From Oenanthe sinensis (taxonomy: Eukaryota; Streptophyta; Magnoliopsida; Apiales; Apiaceae), in contig JAPMAC010000207.1 of the NCBI GenBank assembly GCA_028671895.1, positions 6,944,001-7,008,000 of the forward strand: a stretch of DNA of 64,000 nt, in the 5' to 3' direction. The notes under the pieces were generated by a model that saw nothing but the letters and a program-made list of their open reading frames with translations, had not been told where the DNA came from and did no database searches. Positions 11,907-21,201 of this stretch are shown piece after piece. A program made the position numbers and the translations under genes. Position 1 is the first letter of the stretch. Each line of letters opens with the position of its first letter.

Positions 11907-13690
11907 TGTTGGGTCCCGGAAGTATCGTATAAGGGGGGTTGAATGCGATACTGACAACAATTTAAAATTCTTTTCAGAATTTGCGGAATTAAATTATTGC
12001 TAAAGCTGAGGGTTCGAGTCCTTGTAGTGTTTGAGAGGCTGACTTACTAGCTTTCTATTTTTAGGATTAAACATTTAAGATATAGAAAATTAGCAAGTAA
12101 GTAAACAAGATTCAAGTTAAATATGTATATTAAACTTGAACGAGTGTTACAACATTCGGTAGAATAAACTTTAATTCCTAGAACAAATTTGACATGAATT
12201 GTTCTACTTAGGAATTAAAACCAAACTAGCACAGAAAGTCTGTGAATATAACTTTGCAGACAAATTGCTAAATTTGTAAGTTTTTCTACTTTTAAATTAT
12301 GAAGCAAATGCCTCATATTTATAGAGGAAATTCTAAGCTTGTATGACCTTTTTGACTATGACTTAATTTCAAGAAAATAACCCTTGTATGACTTAATAAA
12401 TCGCTGGGCATGACATATTCTGGTCGGTATGACTTACTGAAGCTCGGTATGACTTTCAAAAATTCGGTATGACTTATTTTATTAATTAAAAAAATCGGTA
12501 TGACTTTTTTAATTAAATAAAAAATCAATCCACTTGCTCCAGCATGACCTTTTAACTTGAATAGCTCGGTATGACTTATTCTGGTATGACTTTAGGTCGA
12601 CAGAAGCTCGGTATGACTTATTTTAATTAATTAAAAAAATCGGTATGACTTTTTAATTAAATAAAATCAGTATGACCTTTTAATCTTCAACTCCAGCATG
12701 ACCTTTTCTTCGTTCTGCTCGGTATGACATCTGCTTGAATTGTTCGGTATGACTTATGAACTATTCTGTATGACTTTCATCAACTGCATGCTTTTCATTT
12801 CATTTCTTCTTTGTGTGGACACGTGGCATGCTCTGATTGGTTGAAGAAATCTCCTGCCATTTCAATTCAAAAATCAAAGGGGCCTATTTCGTCTTATATG
12901 GATAGGCTCCGTAAAAATGCTTTTCGACCCGCACAACTTATAATCTTTGATTAATAAATAATAAATTTAATTCAGAAATTATAAAAATAAATATCTAATA
13001 TTATTTAGATATTTATAAATATAATTTACTAAATAAATAAAATATTTATTAATTAAATAAATCCTTACGCTCTAAGGTGCGGTCTTCTGATGGTCTGGAA
13101 CCAAATTCCTTTTGACTTGCAAATGATAAATCAATTCCAACCGGGGTTCCACCTTTAAGAATATATTACTCTGCATTTCTTCTGTGTCATTTCTTTTACC
13201 GCCTTGTCTTCAAGTCAGTACCGTATCTCTTTGAGCTTCCAGCTTCTGTCTTCTGTCATTCTAAAATAATTCTAAATTAATTAATCCTTTAATTAATTTA
13301 AGAAATAAATTAATTCTGAGTGAATCAATTTACTAATTAAATTAACTAATTAATTTAATTAATTAATAGAGAATTAAATTAAAGGCTTGACTATTGTTGA
13401 TGTAGATAAGACTCTTCTGTTCTTCAACAATAACCTTTTTAACCACTTGAACTTTTTGATGACGAATCTTCACTGACATTGTTGACACCCTGTGCACTGG
13501 TCTGGTTCACGGATGACTAACTACAATGTTGATTCTCATTTCTTCTGTAGTGGTCTTTGTGTCTTGTCATTTCCTGTCTTAGCTTCTTTTGTTCTTCCTC
13601 TATACTCAATAATTATTATTTACTTCGCTTTCTTACCTGAGTTGAGTTGTCATCTACTTATTACAAATAGGACTAGTAATATGACTTACA
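11907..13690 (-). repeat. 5' LTR of element A
   Basis: 1784 bp, TG...CA, TSD AACCC immediately outside at 13691-13695. It is the promoter-bearing copy for the minus strand. It carries the same GGTATGACTT repeat cluster (about 12330-12775) as the other copy and differs from it at about 20 scattered positions. Confidence 0.95.
12316..12323 (-). promoter_or_regulatory. TATA box in the 5' LTR of element A
   Basis: The minus strand reads CTATAAATATGAGG, the same box and context as in the related element at 53005. It lies downstream, in transcription order, of the repeat cluster, as expected for U3 followed by R. Confidence 0.7.
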
Positions 13691-13695
13691 AACCC

Positions 13696-13726
13696 CTTTT
13701 ATAATAGATTATCATCTGGGCAAACA
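13696..13726 (+). mobile_element. Solo LTR of a SIRE-type copia family, right end
   Basis: Continuation of the solo LTR after element A: AATAGATTAT...GGGCAAACA, matching the outer end of the LTR at 50857. It is followed by the TSD GAATT (13727-13731). Confidence 0.9.
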
Positions 13727-15570
13727 GAATTTAAAAATTATTATTTGATATTTGAATGAATATGTTTTCATAGTTTAAGATAATAAAAATAATATAATTT
13801 ACTTTCATTAATATATAATAGAAAAAATATTGTTTTTAACTTTTCCATACATGAATATCATTAACTTATTAATTTTCGCACTATCGTTTGCAATTTATAT
13901 ATCTCAAATGTCATTTAGTTGAGAAAAATCTGGTATGAGATATGGGTTGGAAATGAAATAAACATGTTTAGTTTATACTTTTTAGATATTGTGAAACTTG
14001 TACCTCAAATCTATGAAGTATAAGTGTTTGATAATGTATTAAAAAATAATATATATTATAAAAATTATATATATATAAATATATTTATATTTATATATAT
14101 ATATATTGATAAATTTATCTCCCCCACACATTTTATCGAATGAAAAAAATTATTAATTTTTGTAAGGAACTAAATCAAAGAAAAAACACTAATTCTATCA
14201 ACAGAATTGAAAACACAAATCACATATGTTTTATATTTTTTTCATGGCCGAATATAATTGAGCTTTTAATTAGTTGAGAAAATTTTAGTATGTGATATTG
14301 GTTAGGATATGTTTAGTTTATGATTTTAGACTGTGAAACTCATACCTCAAGGCTCAAACCCAGGAAATATATTTTTTGATATTTGAGGAAGGATGTATAC
14401 GGTTGACATGTACCAGGAATTCCTGAATTTAACTAACACTTTTTTTTACTTTTTATTTTGCATAATAAAAATACATATATTCTTTATTTTTTATACTAAC
14501 AAATTAATTTATAAGTTTTTTCTCTTCATAAATTTTTGATATATTTGATAAGTATAATAGAGAAATAGTTAGTAAATTAATCTGATATAAGGTTATAAAA
14601 AAAGATAATTTAATTTTTCACTTCATATAATTTAATATATATTGCAGGAATTTATTTTTACCACTCATTTTATCAACTGATCAAAAATCATTAATTTTTA
14701 CACGGAACTAAATCAAAGAAATGAAAATATTAATATTTCCGAAACATTTTAATACACAACTCAAATATGTTTTATAGTTTTTTTAAATTGTGGATAACTT
14801 ATAATTATAAATGCATATATTCATAACTAAAAATATAATTTACTCTAATTATTAATTAAAGGTTACTCGGTGTCGCCTACCCCTAACATTTTACATTTTA
14901 CACATGAATTTAAAAGTCATTATTTGATATCTCAATAAATATGTTTTGATAGTTTAAGAATCAAAAAGTGATATAATTTACTTTCATTGATGTATAATAA
15001 AAAATATTCTTTTCTTTTCCAAAATTCTAGTATGAGTTATGGATGGGGATATGTTTAGTTTATAATTTTAAATTGTGAAACTCATATATCAAATCCAGGA
15101 ATAAGGATATTGATATTACATAGAAGGGTGGATATGGTTGACACTATAGCAATAAATTTAAATTACATTTCTTTTGTTTAATTTTTATATAGCACAATAA
15201 AATTGCGTTTAAATTTTATTTTTTTATAGTAATAAATTAATAAAAAATTATTCTCATCATAAAATTTTGATACATTTTGATAAAGATAATCAAGCATTAG
15301 TTATTAAAACAATTTGATATAAGGTGACACAAAAAGATATCAAATAATTGAGATAATTACGGTATATAAATTTTTTTAATACATTTTTCTGTTTGTATAG
15401 CTTAATATTAGTCATATTGGGTTTTTTTTTATATTTGACTTGAAATTTTTGACCACTCATTTTATCGAGTGATCAAAAATCATTAATTTTTATCAAGAAC
15501 TAAATCAAAGAAATGAAAATATTGATTTTTCCAAAAGATCGTAATATACAACTCAAATATGTTTTACAAT
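13727..15570. repeat. AT-rich host repeat, several diverged tandem copies
   Basis: Three diverged copies of one block can be followed. One landmark is ATATAATTTACTTTCATT (13793, 14968). Another is TGTTTAGTTTAT followed by TGTGAAACT and CTCAAAT/CCAGGAA (13963-14040, 14308-14380, 15050-15105). A third is CACTCATTTTATCGA (14135, 14671, 15456) followed by AACTAAATCAAAGAAATG. No gene is visible. The stretch at 13791-13827 is an intact version of the sequence that the Helitron at 50088 interrupts. Confidence 0.7.
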
Positions 15571-15571
15571 T

Positions 15572-16773
15572 TGTTTTTGTCAGAAAAAATGAAGAATCAT
15601 TTTATTGATATATAATATCCGATAATACATCATAAAGATAATAAAAACTTATCATATAACTGAAATGTATACTTAACCAAATGGATCCATTTGCCTAGAC
15701 ACATAAAATTCCGAGTACTTATAAACAAATAAAAATGTACTTTCCTTTTATTACTCCTTCCAACCATCATATATTTCTTCTTATTTTTATCAATTGTCAA
15801 TTTCTCATAACATATAAAGAAGTCATCTAAAATGACACAGATTCGTCAAGTAACGACAGATAAATACCCACAAACAAATGGTTCAAAAAGCCAATATTTA
15901 TAACACACCCTTAATAGGTACAAAACTTCCATATATATATATAGAAAATGGTACAATCTACAATTTATGAAAACTTTAAGAAACTTAATAATAATATAAA
16001 ATGTAACTACTCAATCTTTATGGCACATTTAATTAAGGGAAAAACATTACAAATCAACACAATTATAGGAACAGTTTTAAGAGATCATTAAAAGATAAAT
16101 CACATTCAACCAAAATATTTTAATTTCTCAAAAAGACACCATATCTGCTACAATATCCGCTCATTCTCAAGCATCAACACATTTAAAACAAAACCCTTAA
16201 ATCCTAAAAATGCGCATTAACCAAGGAATAACAAAGTTTATACAAGATTAAAATTTAGATATGCAAACAATACTACCTAAAATTTATAAAGCCCACAATA
16301 AGATTAACATATATACTCATTACCATCGAACAAGAATAAAAAAGAAACTCAAAAACTTGAATTGAAAACAAAGAAACCGAGAGCACAAATACACATTGAC
16401 ATGCAACCAAAATCAGTAGCAATTAAAGTAACTAAAACAACAACTAGCAATTATAACTCGTCAACATCAAAATCTAATCACCGGTTCACCGGAGTTCATC
16501 ACCGACGACAACAGGTTTTTGCAAGAAAACTCTTTATGGGTATCACACCACTGCAACCTGCCCCCATACCACTGTTTTCATCAATACCATCACAATTACA
16601 ACACAAAAATCAAAAACAATCTCCCCTCTTTCACTGCATATAAGCTACTGTGTGTGTGTATATAATTATATATGCATACATGCAAATGATGTAAAGAATG
16701 GAACGAATAGATTAAAATCGAAAACAAGGAAAGAAGAGAGGGAGAAAGAAGATTACGGAGAGATAGAGAGAGA
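15572..16773 (-). mobile_element. Unclassified 1.2-kb insertion in the host repeat
   Basis: The host repeat stops near 15570 and resumes near 16774. On the minus strand the flanks read AAATTATAAAAC and AAATTGTAAAAC, a possible 12-bp TSD with one mismatch. The insert has no terminal inverted repeat that I can see. On the minus strand it starts with a CT-rich leader (CTTCTCTCTCTATCTCTCC), like a plant 5' UTR, and contains no long convincing frame. It could be a retroposed transcript or a captured gene fragment. The assignment is tentative. The 93-codon plus-strand frame at 16362-16643 has no support. Confidence 0.45.
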
Positions 16774-16951
16774 AGGTTTTATAATTTTTTAAATGATGCA
16801 TAACTTATAATTAGAAATTTATATATTCATAACTAATAATATAATTTACGCTAATTTATAATTAAAGGTTACTCGTCCTTGCATTTTATATTTTATATAT
16901 GAATTTAAAAATTATTATTTGATATCTGAATATATATGTTTTGATAGTTTT
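16774..16951. repeat. AT-rich host repeat, piece left of the LINE insertion
   Basis: Matches 14760-14960: ATAACTTATAATTA, then AATTAAAGGTTACTCG, ATGAATTTAAAAATTATTATTTGATAT and TTTTGATAGTTT. The same unit resumes at 49151, so everything between is inserted. Confidence 0.75.
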
Positions 16952-16959
16952 AGAATCAA

Positions 16960-17034
16960 AAAGTAAATACTCATGGACATCCACTGGATTCATCCTCAAG
17001 CAGGTGTTATCAAAGTGAATACCCATGGCCTATC
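16960..17034 (+). pseudogene. LINE-like RNase H domain, fragment 1
   Basis: From about 16973 the plus strand encodes WIHPQAGVIKVNTHG, the opening strand of a plant RVT_3-type RNase H domain (W.P..G..KVN.DG). The usual catalytic Asp appears as His. The frame is cut at 17034 by the Tat element (TSD CTATC at 17030-17034) and continues at 27340. The left edge abuts the host repeat. AGAATCAA at 16952-16959 recurs at 49151-49158, after an A-rich tail. I read it as the 5'-truncated end of a LINE-like insertion. A host-derived RNase H pseudogene is the alternative. Confidence 0.65.
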
Positions 17035-17503
17035 TGTTATGGATTAAAAACTGGGGTGTAGTTAATGCGGTGTATGTCGGAGCTTAACGAGCTTTAATGG
17101 CTGCACTTGTGTTTCGTAGCTTAATTCTGCCTTCACAAGATGCCTACGTATCTCTGTTGGGTTTAGAGAATCAAGCCAAAACGTAGTTTTAAGAATGAGG
17201 GGTTAGACCCTTTATATAGACGTGGAAAGTCTAAGAATTAGAGTAGGTTTTAGGAACCTTGATTGATAAGGTATTTCCTAGAAGGATTCTGGATCCTTTG
17301 TAGAAGCAGTTTCCATGTAGGAATAGGTTTCCTTATAGTTGGACATAATTAATTAGCTGTATACTTAGCTAATTAATTAATTACGAATTTATTTATTAAT
17401 TAGGGTTTCAAGCCTTAATAATTGGGCTTCCCCTTTGGACCAGATTAGGTACAATTAATGCCACATTAATTGTGTCTTTAGGGCTTACTTTCAACCCATA
17501 TCA
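17035..17503 (-). repeat. 3' LTR of element B
   Basis: 469 bp from TGTTATGG to CCATATCA. Preceded by the TSD CTATC. Confidence 0.96.
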
Positions 17504-17519
17504 TTTGCCCCCCAACTTC
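17504..17519 (-). other. Polypurine tract of element B
   Basis: The minus strand reads GAAGTTGGGGGGCAAA immediately next to the 3' LTR. Confidence 0.85.
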
Positions 17520-18034
17520 TGTAAAGTGTGCAATACTTTGTAGAAGTTAAGATTCATGTCCCTGTTGCTCAAGTTCCTATGAAGAATTTTTACAGTTCTT
17601 TCCTTATGATCATCACTATTTTTCATCAATTTTTGGGGACTTTTCTCTAATTTTAGAGAATTTTCCCAAATTTATTGGTACCCACAGGTATTTTTCCTTA
17701 ATTTTTAGGAATTTTTCTCTATTTTTAGAGAATTTTCCCAAATTTATTTGCCTTATAAATCATATTAATGATTTTCTGGCATTTTTTGATATTACTTTCG
17801 AGTAGGAATCCCAGACAGATTCGGCCAGGATCCTGCTCGATTCTAGGACTTATTTGAATCCTGGTCGATCAGGATTTCTGGTCGATTCTGGGGTTCATTT
17901 GAATCCTGATCGAGTAGGATTCCTGGTCGATTTTCGACCAGGATCCTAGTCGGTTTTTAGATCAATTTGATTCTTGATCGGGTAGAATTCTTGGTCGATT
18001 TTCGACCAGGATCCTAGTCGATTTTGGTGGCAAA
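17520..18034 (-). other. Element B 3' untranslated region
   Basis: Between the polypurine tract and the regular 45-bp array. It has two copies of a TTTTAGAGAATTTTCCCAAA block (17652 and 17723), then irregular, diverged CCTGGTCGATT units (17815-18034) that grade into the array. No gene is seen. Macas and colleagues described hypervariable tandem repeats in this part of Tat-type elements. Confidence 0.7.
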
Positions 18035-18530
18035 ATGTATCCTGATCGAATGAGACTCCTGGTCGTTTATTCGATCAATTTGAATTCTGGTCGAATGAGA
18101 CTCCTGGTCGTTTATTCGACCAATTTGTATTCTGGTCGAATGAGACTCCTGGTCGTTTATTCGACCAATTTGTATCCTGGTCGAATGAAACTCCTGGTCG
18201 CTTATTCGACCAATTTGCATCCTGGTCGAACGAGACTCCTGGTCGTTTATTCGACCAATTTGTATTCTGGTCGAATGAGACTCCTGGTCGTTTATTCGAC
18301 CAATTTGTATCCTGGTCGAATGAGACTCATGGTCGTTTATTCGACCAATTTGTATTCTGGTCGAATGAGACTCCTGGTCGTTTATTCGACCAATTTGTAT
18401 CCTGGTCGAATGAGACTCCTGGTCGCTTATTCGACCAATTTGCATCCTGGTCGAATGAGACTCCTGGTCGTTTATTCGATCAATTTGTATTCTGGTCGAA
18501 TGAGACTCCTAGTCGTTTTCGACCAGGATC
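18035..18530. repeat. 45-bp tandem repeat, eleven copies, hairpin-forming
   Basis: The block CGAATGAGACTCCTGGTCG recurs at exact 45-base steps from about 18046 to 18496, with few differences. Most units hold TGGTCGAAT and, about 20 bases on, its perfect complement ATTCGACCA, so each can fold. Because 45 is divisible by three and the unit has no stop, both strands show long open frames (18035-18538 plus, 18014-18445 minus). I treat these as artefacts. The array lies 200 bp upstream of the antisense gene's TATA box and within the 3' part of the sense transcript. Confidence 0.93.
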
Positions 18531-18734
18531 CTAATTGATTTAGGTCACATCCCGGTTTCTAGTCGCCAGTGCACATGAATTTTTCAAATGGGCCTTGACC
18601 CATTTCTATTTTTTTACGCGTTTCAGGCCTCCTCGATTTTTGGGCCATAGGCTTGCTAGGCCTAACTAGTTTATGGGCCTTATTTTTACCGGCTACAGGA
18701 AGTTTAACCGGTTGAGTTACCATTTTTTTGCGGC

Positions 18735-18741
18735 TATAAAT
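18735..18741 (+). promoter_or_regulatory. TATA box of the antisense gene in element B
   Basis: GGCTATAAATTAG lies on the plus strand about 160 bases before the ATG at 18899. The leader between them is CT-rich, as in plant 5' UTRs. It is a separate promoter, opposite to the LTR promoter. Confidence 0.65.
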
Positions 18742-18898
18742 TAGCGAAGTGAGAACTTCATTTTTCACTTCTCACTTTCTTGGCAAAACTCTCTCAAAAT
18801 CTTACTCTAGAGCTCTTTAGGCAAGGCGATTTCCGGCGAGATTTCCCGATCAATCTTCATCCCCTTCGTCCTTTCAAGCATTCATCCATTGAATATCA

Positions 18899-20782
18899 AT
18901 GGCCGACTCCCAGGATGCTGCTCAACAGAAGCTTCTAGCCAGGGCGGCTAAAAGAGGTAACACGGTCGTTATAAACCCTGTTTTTTCATCACTTTCAGAT
19001 TTGTTGCAAACTATGGGTGATGAATTCCCAACTTTAGCGGAATTAGACGCCTTCAAATATTCAAGTATTTTTTCAAATCAAGCTCACTGTGATAGGTTTA
19101 CCAAGTTGTACAAATTACCCCCGGTCAAAAATTTGCTTTAGCTGGTCCTGGGGATCGGGCTTGCCACTGGCGGCCCAATAGGTTGTGTATCTTTAGAGAC
19201 GCCCTCATAGGTGGGCTTAGGTTTCCATTTCACGAGTTTATTGTTAGACTTTTGGCTGAAGTTAGAATCAATCCTTGTCAATTGAGCCCAAACTCGTGGC
19301 GGACCCTCCTTTGCTTTATTGTTTTATGCCTTAGGAAGAATTTCCCTCTTTCCGTAGCCGTTTTTAGGACAATTTTTCAATTTAAGAATAGTCCAAACTC
19401 GATGTTGGGCTGGGTATACATTAACCATAGGCAAGGGGTAAGCCCGATTTTTTGTAACAAATCTTTACCCGACACTAACCCTGATTGGAGGAGGGACTTC
19501 CTCTATTTGGAATGGGAAGGAGGAGACTGGGGGACCCTTTTTAGGACCTCCTTCTGCAAGGTGAAAGATGGCAACCCGGGCCTAATCCAGTTGACTCCCG
19601 AGGAAAAGCTTGTAGTTGCAGAATTGGGCCAAGATAAGGGCCAGACTCACTATAGAAAGCTCCTTGAGGAATTTTCATTGAAGGCCGTGGGCCTTTCTCG
19701 AGTTTCTGATAATGGTACATTTCCTTTCTTGACTTGTCGTTCCTTTTCAATTTTTCTGAGCCCGATTTTTATTTCCTTGTTTGTTTTGCAGCTGCCGAAA
19801 ACATCAATTTTCACTTGGGCGTGGGTGATCAAGAAACCCATAAGATGTGCAAGGCCCGCGAAGCCCAGGAAGGTCCGATAAAGGAGCCCAATGTTCCCGG
19901 CTTCCTTCGACATTGTGAAGGGGCCCAGAGTAAGGGCAAGGGAAAAAGGCCTCGCGAAGAGGACGAGGATCCAGCAACGGCGGCTTGGAGGCCAAGCTGG
20001 GGTATTAGGAAGCAAGACACCGTTGTGGGGAGTGTCTTGAATTCTGTCGACTGGTCCCAGAACTCGATTCCCCCGGCCGATAAGGCCAAAATTGTTCTGA
20101 AGACAGATATTGAGGAGGCAGAGTCTCTTGGCTCCCAGGCCATAGCCATGGTAAGGCCCAACCCATTTACCTGTCTTTGCTTACTTAATTGTTTGTTTGT
20201 TTGTTTGACGTGAATGTGTTATTTCTTCAACAGGTTAATACCTATTTTCAGACCATGGCCCATCAGGCCAAGACTTGGCGTTTTTCTGAGAAGGCCCAAA
20301 GGGAAGGAAAGGTCAAGGCAGAGGCCAAGGTGGCCAACTTGGAGAAGAAATTGCTCGAAAAGGAGCAAGAACTGGTTGCGGCCCACGCAGAGCTGCAGGA
20401 GCTTAGGGCCGGGAAGAAGGCCGCGATCGACGAGTACCTGGACTCGGAAGACTTTTACGCTTTTATTGATAAACATGACGATATGGTCTTCCCGGCGACT
20501 TGTACTCAGGCCTGGGAAAAATGCCTTCAAGCTGTTTTGGCTAAGCATCCCGGCTTATTCGATCCTGCCGAATTCCCCTGCCCAATGGGTCAGCCCCTAG
20601 CATTGACTTCAACCGCTGGAGGGACAGGTTCTGGAGACTTGTCAGGGGGCGAGGCCTTGGATGAGTTTGATCGGGTCTTCGATTCTACCCCTGAGGCTGA
20701 GGATAACGCTCAGAAGGAAACGGAAGAAGAAGAAAAGGCCGAGGAGGGAGAGAAGGATGACGACACTGAAGACTTCCCTTAG
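18899..20782 (+). pseudogene. Antisense spliced gene of a Tat element, putative gypsy-type transposase-like protein (one frameshift)
   Basis: Three exons read on the strand opposite to gag-pol: 18899-19714, 19792-20150 and 20234-20782. Both introns (77 and 83 bp) are GT...AG with U-rich acceptors (TTTTGCAG, CAACAG), and the frame continues exactly across both. Exon 1 contains GLRFPFHEFI, INPCQLSPNSWR and LGWVYINHR, the pattern of the plant putative gypsy-type transposon domain (Pfam Transposase_28, PF04195, recognised from memory). Exon 3 encodes a coiled coil (NLEKKLLEKEQELVAAHAEL) and a very acidic tail. A frame change near 19115-19130 separates the first 73 or so codons from the rest, so this copy is probably broken unless another intron hides there. 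Antisense extra frames in this position are known in Tat elements. Their function is unknown. Confidence 0.75.
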
Positions 20783-21201
20783 TTTTATTTTCCTGTATTC
20801 CTTATATTCCTCGCATTTCCTTTAAATTATGTAGTCCTGAAGACTTTTTATTTATAAAAAGCCCTTTTGTTGTTTGTCTTCTTCTTTTCGTGCCTTAATA
20901 TATTTGACAAAATACATTTTATTGGGCTTTAGAACAAACGGGATGTTAATCGAAGGGCCAAGCAGGCTTCTTTTTGTCGTAAAAGAACTAATAAAAATTG
21001 CCAAACTAGGCTAAACACACAGGTTTTTGAAGTGCTATAAAGCTGACAATTTTATTAATAATGCCTTCGAGGCTAAAGTGGGCACAGCCCTTACAAAATG
21101 AGAATTTTGTCTGGAGCGAAAAGCTCTTATATCTTAATGGTTTCATTGAACCTTATTTCTACTTAGTTCCTACTAAATATAAGAACTCATAGTTGAATTC
21201 T
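20783..21201. other. Convergent spacer between antisense gene and gag-pol ends
   Basis: The two genes of element B end tail to tail, 419 bases apart. The plus strand has U-rich and AATACATTT-like stretches (20785-20920) that could hold the antisense gene's 3' end. No other frame is visible. Confidence 0.5.

Larger units (their letters stand above)
1677..13690 (-). mobile_element. SIRE-like Ty1/copia retrotransposon, non-autonomous (element A)
   Basis: Two 1784-bp direct repeats (1677-3460 and 11907-13690) begin TGTTGG and end TTACA on the plus strand and are flanked by the TSD AACCC (1672-1676, 13691-13695). On the minus strand the 5' LTR is the right-hand copy, followed by an initiator-Met primer site, and a polypurine tract precedes the left LTR. 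The internal 8.4 kb keeps only decayed pieces of gag-pol (7780-9960), a 3' module shared with the element at 51787-62940, and a long AT-rich tandem repeat where gag should be. By eye the LTRs differ at about 20 positions (about 1%), far less than the decay of the coding region. That implies it moved while already defective. It is inserted in the solo LTR. Confidence 0.95.

Noticed and set aside
16362..16643. 93-codon plus-strand frame
   Set aside because: Lies antisense to a UTR-like insert, has low-complexity composition and no similarity that I recognise.
18035..18530. CRISPR-like regular array
   Set aside because: Units are contiguous without unique spacers, and the context is a plant retrotransposon.
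18014..18538. Long open frames on both strands (143 and 167 codons)
   Set aside because: They lie wholly in the 45-bp tandem repeat, whose length is a multiple of three and which has no stop, so openness on both strands is automatic.
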